From contig CAMPHY010000009.1 in NCBI GenBank assembly GCA_946886125.1, positions 1-15,748 of the forward strand: DNA of 15,748 nucleotides, given 5' to 3'. Source of the stretch: an uncultured Candidatus Saccharibacteria bacterium (GTDB taxonomy: Bacteria; Patescibacteria; Saccharimonadia; Saccharimonadales; UBA6022). Below are positions 5,707 through 12,497 of the stretch, piece after piece. A program made the translations under genes and the position numbers. The notes beneath the pieces were generated by a model. It made no database searches, was not told the origin of the DNA, and saw nothing but the letters and a program-made list of their open reading frames with translations. The number at the start of each line of letters is the position of its first letter. Within the stretch, counting starts at the first letter, position 1.

Positions 5707-8700
5707 TGCGCTACTACCGTTGCCGTCAACTCAATGCGATAATCACCACCAGATTGATCGCCAGGAATCGTCTGATACATCTCTGGTCCATAATAAAGCC
5801 ACCCGCAATCAGCTTGAGCAGATGAACCGGATATAAGCGTAATTTGATCAACAACACCGTCACTAAATGATTCTGGATCACCTGACCACATAAGACCAGC
5901 CGTTGAACATCCATCAAGTGGATTAAATGATACCGTATCAAGTCCAAATGCTAGTTGTCCAGCATAGCCATCACCATCAGATCCTGAATTACAGCCTGCT
6001 GGACTACCGCTTGGATCATTAAAATCATAGTATGCGCCAGTGTCAGCACTTTCCCAAAGCGCTGTACGGCCACCTGTCGGCGCTATACTGACACTCCAGG
6101 AACCAGCCACCGATCCCTGTTGAGTCACAAGTAACTTATCTCCGTTATAACTACCGAAATATCCAACGGCTGTCTGACACTCGGGCGACCGGTTACGTGG
6201 TTCAAAGGCGAAAGCAGGATTTGAAATAGGTGATCCGTTGAAATCAACAAAACCAATTTCAACACTACCTGCAGGGATAATAATTTCAGGATAGGCAACA
6301 AATTGCTCTAGCGGTTCCCCATTCTCATACGTCATTTTTAGACAAAAATGAGCACCAGCACTTCCTGTATTATGTTTAAGTGAAAAATCCCAAAGAGTAT
6401 TTTTGTATGGCGCCACGTCGACGCTATTTGTAAAAGTCGTACCCGAACCAATGTAATGCTGGTAAACGGTGTCGTCAGCTTCAGTTGGATCATCGGGGTC
6501 TTGTGTGATCGGCGCGTTTGTCGTAACAGATGAATTTGGATACCAAGCAATTGCCGAGGTTGCAGTAACATCTGTAAATCCGTTTATTTGCCGTTCACAA
6601 GTTACAGCCGTCTTGAGGGCATATTGTAATTTAAATGAATTTGAGTTTGACATTACAGTACGATCATCACCCGGCTTTGTCGCTACAGGAGTGGCCGCGA
6701 CAGCACTATTACTAGCTATAGTTGTTCCGTCGCCAAATACACCATTACTATTACCGCCCCAGCAGTAGATAGCGTGTGAGGCGACCGCACAAGTATGCGC
6801 GAATCCTGAAGATACACCCACTATAGACGTCCCGCTTAAGGCACCTGATGTCGCAACTGCGACTGGTGTTGCTGATTGAGTAGCAGAATTATTACCGAGT
6901 CGTCCAGCATTTGCACCCCAACAGTAAGCTTGCTGATCAGCCATGGCACAGGTATGAGCATTGCTTGAAGAGATAGACTGAACGCTCTTACTATTAATAA
7001 CACCAGATGTATCGACAGCAACCGGCGTTAGTGATTCTGTTGTTGTATTATTGCCTAGCTGACCATTAAAATTACCGCCCCAACAATAAGCACGCTGACT
7101 TGCAACTGCGCAACTATGTACAGCACCGGCAGAGATACTTGTCACTGTCTTTCCTAAAAGACCACTGCTAGTGTTAACCGCTACGGGAGTAGTCGATTGT
7201 GCTGTTGCTCCATTACCAAGCCGACCATTCGTATTCATACCCCAGCAAAAAGCTTGTCCATCTGCCGTAGCACAGCTATGAGTGGTACCTGCTGAAATAT
7301 CTGTTACGACCTTACCTGCAAGTACGCCAGTTCTTGCTACCGCCGCCGGTGCTGTCCGCGTCAACGTCGTACCATCTCCAAGTCGTCCGTTCAAGTTATA
7401 CCCCCAGCAAAAAGCTTGTCCATCTGCAATAGCACACGTATGTGAGTCGCCTGCTGAAATATCTGTTACTACTTTGCCTGATAATGCGCCAAATGCATTG
7501 ACTGCCGTTGGCACTGAAGTGTTGGAATTTGCCACCGTTCCTAATCGTCCACTGTTATTATTACCCCAGCAAAACGCCTGACCGCCAGCCACTGCGCAGG
7601 TGTGATAGCTTCCAGCTGAGATATCGGTTACGATCTTGCCTGTAAGTGCGCCACTCGAAATTACCTCGGTTGGTACTAGTGTATTTTCAAGGCTACCTGT
7701 ACCGAGCTTTCCGCTGTTATTATCACCCCAGCAGTACGCTTTACCTGCACTAATACCGCAAGTATGAGTAATGCTTGTAGAAATATCGGACCAATGCGAG
7801 ACCACACCATTTCGAAATCCCATTCGGAGACGAAATGCATCTCCAGGTTCACTAAGGCTCGCCGGCTGGTTCAGTGCCGCAAGAGGCGCACCGGGCGTAG
7901 CGCTATCAATGTTTTCGTATAAGCGATAGTTTGTACTCGAAAGAGGAACGGCTACGAATGTGCGCTGCGCTGTTGTTGTGTCATTAGTTGCATTACTACC
8001 CAATCTTCCCTCAGCACCAGAGCCCCAGCAAAAGCTAATTGAATCCGAAATAACACACGTATGCGAGCTTCCTGCTGCAATTAACAATTCTTGTCTTCCG
8101 GATAAAACCCCACTATCATCAACAAAAACTGGTACGAGTGATTGTGTTGTAGAGTTATTTCCCAGCTGGCCGTTAGTATTGTTACCCCAACAATAAGCAT
8201 TATTTGCAGCAACAACGCAGCTATGGCTCGTTCCAGCAGAGATATCCGAAACCGCATTACCTGCTATGCCGTCTAGGCTAACAAAAACTGGTACGAGTGA
8301 TTGTGTTGTAGAGTTATTTCCCAGCTGGCCGTTAGTATTGTTACCCCAACAGTGAGCTTTATTACCGGCAATAGCGCACGTATGAGTAGACCCTGCTGTT
8401 ATTTTGATTACCACCTGATCTTTTAACGAAGAGATAAAATTTCCTTTTTCTTTTGTCGTCACATCGACAGCAACCGGTACATTTGAATCCGCCGTTGAGT
8501 TATTACCTAGTTGCCCATATCCATTATTCCCCCAACAATAGGCAAGATTTGAAGCGGCGACACAGGTATGAGATGAGCCGGCAGATATCGTAGTGACGGT
8601 TTTATCGAGCAGTACACCGGAAGCTGTTACTTCAACAGGACTAGACGACTGAGCCGTAGAACCATTACCGAGCTGCCCACTTGAGTTAAGACCCCAGCAA

Positions 8701-9233
8701 TACGCACGACTATCGGCTATGGCACAACTGTGAAATGCACCGACCGTAATACCTGTTACTGCTTTGCCAGCAAGTACCCCACTTGTATTGACGGCAACTG
8801 GCACTTGCGATTTTGTTGTCGTGCCATTACCTAATTGCCCATTGGTATTAAGCCCCCAGCAGTATACCGTGCCCGAAGCAATCGCACAGGTATGGTATCC
8901 TCCTGCGGAGATTGCCGTGACGGTTTTACCAGCCAAGCCCGTTGACGTGGCGACGGGCGTCGCAATCAACGACTGCGTCGAAGACCCGCTACCTAATTGG
9001 CCAGATAGGCCATTTCCCCAGCAATATGCCTTCCCCGCGTCTATGCCGCATGAATGAGTCGATCCACTCGTTATGGCGGTCATGTTAACCGACGACCATG
9101 GCGTAATTGCCGCATCGCTATGACGAATAACTATGACGCCAATAACCACAGTCGCTACAACCGCAGCCATAAGCCAACCAGCGCCACGTAATGACCAATG
9201 TATGCGATGACGAAGCTGGCGTACCGTCCCCAT
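5703..9233 (-). CDS. Giant surface protein: two seven-bladed RCC1 propellers plus WxL-like C-terminus
   Basis: The 1176 residues begin with a basic segment and one hydrophobic helix (about 17-37), a signal peptide or anchor, so the rest is extracellular. Fourteen RCC1 repeats follow, each with H-S/T-C, seven to eight residues, then Y/F-C-W-G and a GxLG turn. Blades 1-7 have first cysteines at 62, 116, 170, 224, 286, 339 and 393; blades 8-14 at 492, 545, 600, 654, 708, 762 and 815. The second Cys is always nine residues later, giving fourteen probable disulfides. A linker (about 433-485) separates the sets; its FRLRMGF echoes FKLQYAL (867-873) after set two. Then come a beta-rich segment (about 875-985) and a WxL-like end (about 990-1176) with GSWSVSI (1044-1050) and YQTIP (1153-1157). 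RCC1 propellers usually bind protein partners; an adhesin or host-contact role is inferred. It starts 6 nt after the WxLIP stop. Confidence 0.93.
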   Translation of the reverse strand: MGTVRQLRHRIHWSLRGAGWLMAAVVATVVIGVIVIRHSDAAITPWSSVNMTAITSGSTHSCGIDAGKAYCWGNGLSGQLGSGSSTQSLIATPVATSTGLAGKTVTAISAGGYHTCAIASGTVYCWGLNTNGQLGNGTTTKSQVPVAVNTSGVLAGKAVTGITVGAFHSCAIADSRAYCWGLNSSGQLGNGSTAQSSSPVEVTASGVLLDKTVTTISAGSSHTCVAASNLAYCWGNNGYGQLGNNSTADSNVPVAVDVTTKEKGNFISSLKDQVVIKITAGSTHTCAIAGNKAHCWGNNTNGQLGNNSTTQSLVPVFVSLDGIAGNAVSDISAGTSHSCVVAANNAYCWGNNTNGQLGNNSTTQSLVPVFVDDSGVLSGRQELLIAAGSSHTCVISDSISFCWGSGAEGRLGSNATNDTTTAQRTFVAVPLSSTNYRLYENIDSATPGAPLAALNQPASLSEPGDAFRLRMGFRNGVVSHWSDISTSITHTCGISAGKAYCWGDNNSGKLGTGSLENTLVPTEVISSGALTGKIVTDISAGSYHTCAVAGGQAFCWGNNNSGRLGTVANSNTSVPTAVNAFGALSGKVVTDISAGDSHTCAIADGQAFCWGYNLNGRLGDGTTLTRTAPAAVARTGVLAGKVVTDISAGTTHSCATADGQAFCWGMNTNGRLGNGATAQSTTPVAVNTSSGLLGKTVTSISAGAVHSCAVASQRAYCWGGNFNGQLGNNTTTESLTPVAVDTSGVINSKSVQSISSSNAHTCAMADQQAYCWGANAGRLGNNSATQSATPVAVATSGALSGTSIVGVSSGFAHTCAVASHAIYCWGGNSNGVFGDGTTIASNSAVAATPVATKPGDDRTVMSNSNSFKLQYALKTAVTCERQINGFTDVTATSAIAWYPNSSVTTNAPITQDPDDPTEADDTVYQHYIGSGTTFTNSVDVAPYKNTLWDFSLKHNTGSAGAHFCLKMTYENGEPLEQFVAYPEIIIPAGSVEIGFVDFNGSPISNPAFAFEPRNRSPECQTAVGYFGSYNGDKLLVTQQGSVAGSWSVSIAPTGGRTALWESADTGAYYDFNDPSGSPAGCNSGSDGDGYAGQLAFGLDTVSFNPLDGCSTAGLMWSGDPESFSDGVVDQITLISGSSAQADCGWLYYGPEMYQTIPGDQSGGDYRIELTATVVAQ
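7240..7427 (-). repeat. Near-identical DNA in RCC1 blades 10 and 11
   Basis: A 26-nt identical string occurs at 7240-7265 and 7402-7427, offset by 162 bases (54 codons, the blade spacing). A second matching stretch follows around 7289 and 7451. It encodes the DGQAFCWG portion of neighbouring blades and suggests recent blade copying in propeller 2. Confidence 0.8.
8121..8351 (-). repeat. 72-bp exact duplication between RCC1 blades 5 and 6
   Basis: Bases 8121-8192 and 8280-8351 are identical over 72 nt, including all third codon positions. The offset is 159 bases (53 codons), equal to the distance between the first cysteines of blades 5 and 6 (286 and 339). The shared protein stretch includes NTNGQLGNNSTTQSLVPVFV. 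This indicates very recent duplication or gene conversion between adjacent blades. Confidence 0.95.
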
Positions 9234-9239
9234 AGAACC

Positions 9240-10406
9240 TTACGATTTTTTGCTTAGTTTAGCTTTTTTTGATTGTTTTTTAGGAACAATGATTTTTTGT
9301 CCAGCGGTCAGCACATAGGGTGCACTGAGATTATTGAGTTTCGCAAGACGCTTCCAATCTACTCCGAATTCATCTGCAACTGACTGAATAGAATCACCAC
9401 TTTTTACAGTATAGTGACGAGCACTTTGACGCGCTGCAACTAATTGTCGTCGGCGCTTGAGTAACCACACGATAGCACCTATCGCAGCCGCTGCAACCAA
9501 TCCGATCAGCATGGCACCTAGCGCAGTTGGCGCTATAAATACCAATTGGCGATCGGCCGTTTTCTGTACGATAAATTCTGCATCATCTGCACCAAACACA
9601 TTCGCTCGACTATCATATGAGATAGTTGCACCTGCATGATACCAGCCGCCAAACAGTGGCCTGTCTTCGTTTACAAATGCTAAATCTAGTTGCCTGCCCG
9701 CAAGCACAGGATAGCCACCGCCGTTTTCATATACAACTGCTCCAAACAATGAACGCAAGTACGTTTTAGCTTCTACATCAGCAGAAACATTACCGGTGTT
9801 TTCTAAAGTTAACTGTAATACTTGTTCCAATGATTTATTTTCGACAGTAAAATCAGCAATTTCGACATTACGGTTCAAATCGCCGGGAATTGTCGCAATA
9901 ATGCGAATGGCTTGACGCGTTCTAATACGTACATTGCCTGATGCCTGCTCGTCATCATCTTGCGTCTGAAACACCAAACAACCATTATGCTCACCGACAT
10001 CGCTACCATCAGGGGCGGCAATTGAAAAACCTACTTCCTCCGACTCACCTGGGGCGAGCGTAACGGTACTTTCTTCAAGTTTCACCCAGGAGCCAACATC
10101 TTGCTTAGCCTCTGACTGCTGGGCGCATGTATACGCGCCTGTATTCGTGACAATACCATCTACAGCGTACAGCTCAATTGTCTGCTCCGTATCTGAGTTG
10201 TTACTGACAAGAACCGCATCACGCTGCTCCTTCCCTTCATCCATCGTAAAGATAAAGATAGATTGAGTACGAGGATTATCAGCTTGTGGATTCGCAGGCC
10301 GACCACCGATACCACCCGACGCCTGCGCTCCGGCGCCCCCGCCATACATTATCGCTACAGTAATACTCAGAGAAAGCGCAAGTGTTATTTGGCGTAATAG
10401 TTTCAT
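9240..10406 (-). CDS. WxL-interacting-protein-like (DUF916-type) membrane protein with C-terminal LysM
   Basis: This 388-residue protein has a signal peptide (about 1-28) and a first beta domain (about 45-172) that resembles DUF916/WxLIP: an SIFIFTMDEG strand, VLVSNNSDTEQTIELY, TVTLAPGESEEVGFSI and a long strand ending in ATIPGD. A second beta domain (about 178-285) has LENTGNVSADV (201-211). Then a transmembrane helix (about 289-316), KRRR (317-320), and a LysM domain (331-375: YTVKSGDSIQSVADEFGVD to GQKIIVPKK) with a Lys-rich tail. Cys94 and Cys143 may pair. WxLIP proteins in Firmicutes bind peptidoglycan and partner WxL proteins; here the gene lies between two WxL-like genes, 21 nt after the first and 6 nt before the second. 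The LysM normally binds peptidoglycan outside, yet lies after a helix whose positive flank predicts a cytoplasmic side. The family match is by pattern and context. Confidence 0.85.
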   Translation of the reverse strand: MKLLRQITLALSLSITVAIMYGGGAGAQASGGIGGRPANPQADNPRTQSIFIFTMDEGKEQRDAVLVSNNSDTEQTIELYAVDGIVTNTGAYTCAQQSEAKQDVGSWVKLEESTVTLAPGESEEVGFSIAAPDGSDVGEHNGCLVFQTQDDDEQASGNVRIRTRQAIRIIATIPGDLNRNVEIADFTVENKSLEQVLQLTLENTGNVSADVEAKTYLRSLFGAVVYENGGGYPVLAGRQLDLAFVNEDRPLFGGWYHAGATISYDSRANVFGADDAEFIVQKTADRQLVFIAPTALGAMLIGLVAAAAIGAIVWLLKRRRQLVAARQSARHYTVKSGDSIQSVADEFGVDWKRLAKLNNLSAPYVLTAGQKIIVPKKQSKKAKLSKKS

Positions 10407-10427
10407 ACCATTAGTACGTGGTTTACG

Positions 10428-11054
10428 TTAATTAGCCGTCACAGTTTGTGTCAAGCTTAAGGAATAATTACCTGCTGGTGTCGATGCTGGAATCGTCTGC
10501 GAGACGCCAACACCCGTAAGGTAGCCATTCCAAACATCTTCAGCCGTACTCGCAGCTGTAAGAAGTGTAATTGGCGTACTGCCCACAAACGGATCTACAA
10601 TACCTAACGAAATACCCGTCGCAGTATTAGTACCTGTCGGCGTTAGCGTAGCAACACTGGGATCAAGCACCATCTGTCCATTCGCTGTAGTACCGTTAAA
10701 ATCGTACGTATTACTTCCAGATGTCCACACTGCCGCTTCGCCGTTAGTTGCCGCAATAGCCAGTGACCAGCCACCATTTGCCCCACCAGGGTTGTCGACA
10801 CTAATACGCTGCGCGTCACTACCAAATGTTCCTGTGGCTGTCGTTTGGCTAGTTGAAACTGTTGTCGCTCCTAGCGAAAAAGATGGCGAAGCTACTAGCC
10901 CATTGGTGCTACTGCGAAAATCGGTACTGATCACGCCATTATTGATCGTTTGTGTTAATTGAGAGTCGGCCGTCGTAGCCGCATACACAGCTGGTGTCGC
11001 CACCACAAGTAAGCTTGCTATTAAAATTCCTGCAGTTGTCAGTTTATTTTTCAC
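10428..11054 (-). CDS. Small secreted WxL-like surface protein
   Basis: This 208-residue protein has a clear signal peptide (cleavage near Ala25-Ala26). The mature part is Thr/Ser/Gly-rich and beta-rich, with GGWSLAI (94-100, the W-x-L motif), AAVWTSGSNTYDFNG (107-121) and a C-terminal strand pair QTIPASTPAGNYSLSLTQTV (186-205). Canonical WxL domains end in a second TWTL-like motif; here that site reads TQTV, so it is a divergent relative. The C-terminus of the giant RCC1 protein shows the same order of motifs. WxL domains attach non-covalently to Gram-positive cell walls. The start is GTG, chosen because of a strong SD (GGAGG, about 9 nt upstream); there is no better ATG. It is the first gene of the surface operon and probably the most abundant product. 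Confidence 0.87.
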   Translation of the reverse strand: MKNKLTTAGILIASLLVVATPAVYAATTADSQLTQTINNGVISTDFRSSTNGLVASPSFSLGATTVSTSQTTATGTFGSDAQRISVDNPGGANGGWSLAIAATNGEAAVWTSGSNTYDFNGTTANGQMVLDPSVATLTPTGTNTATGISLGIVDPFVGSTPITLLTAASTAEDVWNGYLTGVGVSQTIPASTPAGNYSLSLTQTVTAN

Positions 11055-11103
11055 TTATTATTCCTCCACTAGCCTCTTGGGCAAAGCAATTAAGATTAAC
11101 TCT

Positions 11104-11132
11104 ATTTTACCACTAGCGTCTTACATGTACAA
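11104..11132 (-). promoter_or_regulatory. Promoter of the WxL/RCC1 surface operon
   Basis: On the minus strand TTGTAC (11132-11127) and TAAAAT (11109-11104) are separated by 17 nt. The UTR is about 45 nt. The octamer GCTAGTGG occurs both at the 3' end of the promoter spacer and directly before the SD, which may be chance or an operator. No terminator separates this from the VKOR gene upstream. Confidence 0.7.
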
Positions 11133-11166
11133 CTTTTCATGCACGACAGCCGTTAAAGTGACATAA

Positions 11167-11772
11167 CTATGCAAATAAACTTTGGCCAAACTTCAGAATG
11201 ACCAGCGAAATCAATAAGACAATCCAACTTGCGATAAGTAGCTTGTCAAAATCCTTATTCAGAAAAAGCTGTGCTCGCTTGTTTGCCGATTTTGAAAGAC
11301 GAAAATTATTTTGCTTTAAGTTGTAATGCGTTACCGTTGCTAAGATCATAGTCATTGAAAACGTTACCACAAGGCACCATGGACATAATACCTGAATGAC
11401 ATACAAACTTTGAAAGAAGAGCCAATAGGCAAAAAGGGCGCCAAGTGCAATGCCACTATTAGCAGCGATCATAAACCAACGAGGAAACTTCACCCGAGCA
11501 AGGCCTGCAACCGCCAGCATGATCACAAGCGGAAAAGCCATCAGGCCAATCAGCATATTTGGAAAGCCAAACACACTCGCTTGTGGTGTTTGCATAACCG
11601 CTGAACAATTGAGCACTAAATTGATACTGCACGCGAGCGTTGCATCAGGATTTTCAAGCAGGTGAAACTTATCGAGCGTTAAAACAAACGCCGCCAGTAG
11701 CCCAAAAAGACCAAAGATGAGCATGGTGGTAAATAGAGCGGTATTACTCTCTTCTTTTTGTCGTCTAAACAT
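11167..11772 (-). CDS. VKOR-family membrane thiol oxidoreductase
   Basis: This 201-residue protein has about five membrane helices (12-34, 70-92, 103-127, 131-150 and 177-197). It has the four VKOR cysteines: Cys48 and Cys56 in the loop after helix 1, and the quinone-side C130-P-W-C133 at the start of helix 4. Bacterial VKOR replaces DsbB: it reoxidises a DsbA-like thioredoxin and passes electrons to quinone, driving disulfide formation outside the membrane. The nearby surface operon encodes a protein with fourteen predicted disulfides, which would need such a system. Its start overlaps the thioredoxin-fold gene by 8 nt, making it the last gene of the ftsZ-nrdR cluster. There is no fused thioredoxin domain; a separate exported DsbA-like partner should exist elsewhere. 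Confidence 0.92.
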   Translation of the reverse strand: MFRRQKEESNTALFTTMLIFGLFGLLAAFVLTLDKFHLLENPDATLACSINLVLNCSAVMQTPQASVFGFPNMLIGLMAFPLVIMLAVAGLARVKFPRWFMIAANSGIALGALFAYWLFFQSLYVIQVLCPWCLVVTFSMTMILATVTHYNLKQNNFRLSKSANKRAQLFLNKDFDKLLIASWIVLLISLVILKFGQSLFA

Positions 11773-12022
11773 AGTAACTTACCTCACTAATTGTCGGCAG
11801 CGGCCGTCCTCGCCAAAGATTTTGCATTCGCCCATCATCACTCATCGCTACGACACTCGGATACTCCACAATGTCATACGTTCGACAAAAACTTGCTCCG
11901 TCTGCTGTATCTGGATCGAGGGTTTCAAGCTCTTTACCTGTCTGACGATGAAAATCGCGTAAGTAGTCAGTTACTTCGCGCGCATAGTCAGTTTCACCTT
12001 TGTAGACCACCACTACTTTCAT
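11765..12022 (-). CDS. Small thioredoxin-fold protein lacking CxxC
   Basis: This 85-residue cytoplasmic protein has no signal peptide. It begins with strand VVVVY, has a helix, and shows the thioredoxin-type cis-proline element EYPSVVAM (53-60), followed by a turn and GRPLPTISE (72-80). The place where thioredoxins and glutaredoxins carry CxxC reads YKGETDYAREV, with no cysteine; the only Cys is Cys46. It is therefore unlikely to do normal dithiol chemistry. It begins 7 nt after nrdR and overlaps the VKOR gene by 8 nt, so production is probably coupled to VKOR. It may be a binding or scaffold protein, or use Cys46 alone. The fold is inferred from pattern only. Confidence 0.75.
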   Translation of the reverse strand: MKVVVVYKGETDYAREVTDYLRDFHRQTGKELETLDPDTADGASFCRTYDIVEYPSVVAMSDDGRMQNLWRGRPLPTISEVSYYV

Positions 12023-12029
12023 AATAGCT

Positions 12030-12482
12030 CTATTTATTCTTTCTTCGCTGGGCTAAAATTGACTCAAACTCATCAAGCGTTTTAAATTCATGATAAACAC
12101 TGGCAAAACGCACGTATGCTACTTCATTGCGCTCGGCTAATTCGTCAAGCACTTGATCACCAATTTGGTGCGACGTAATCTCACTCTCACCGAGGTTATA
12201 AAGTGCGTCTTCAACACTATTAATAATTTGTTCAACTTCTACTTCAGACGTAAAGAACTTACCAACCGACTGCTTAATGGCATTCGATAATTTCTCACGA
12301 TCAAATAGTTCACGCGAACCATCTTTTTTGACGACTGCGAGATTTGGCTTTTCAATCCGTTCATAGGTAGTAAACCGATGCTTGCCATCAAGTGTTTCGC
12401 GGCGGCGACGAATCGTGATGCCGTCGCCGACTTCACGCGATTCAATCACCCGTGTATCACCAATTTTATATTGCTGACTCAT
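12030..12482 (-). CDS. nrdR: NrdR-like transcriptional repressor without zinc-ribbon cysteines
   Basis: NrdR represses ribonucleotide reductase genes; its ATP cone senses ATP/dATP and a zinc ribbon contacts DNA. This 150-residue protein (the usual length) aligns without gaps: DTRVIESREV, RRRRE (25-29), HRFTTYERIEKP (35-46), then the ATP cone (about 47-137) with VVKKDGSRELFDREKL and AYVRFASVYHEF. However, the four cysteines of the normal CPxC...CPxC ribbon are replaced (by Gln, Lys, Thr and Gly), and the whole protein has no cysteine. DNA binding would then need a zinc-free fold, or the protein may have lost it. The gene follows ftsZ by 15 nt and precedes the thioredoxin-fold gene by 7 nt. No ribonucleotide reductase gene is in the window. 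Family identity is secure; function is less so. Confidence 0.93.
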   Translation of the reverse strand: MSQQYKIGDTRVIESREVGDGITIRRRRETLDGKHRFTTYERIEKPNLAVVKKDGSRELFDREKLSNAIKQSVGKFFTSEVEVEQIINSVEDALYNLGESEITSHQIGDQVLDELAERNEVAYVRFASVYHEFKTLDEFESILAQRRKNK

Positions 12483-12497
12483 GGTGTTATTCTTTGC

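Noticed and set aside
6469..9057. Plus-strand open frames opposite the RCC1 gene
   Set aside because: They are periodic shadows of the repeats; they lack SDs and any recognisable domain, and the minus-strand gene explains the region fully.
5703..9233. CRISPR-like array from the regular repeats
   Set aside because: Repeats are about 53-55 codons apart, diverged and in frame with a protein; they encode propeller blades.
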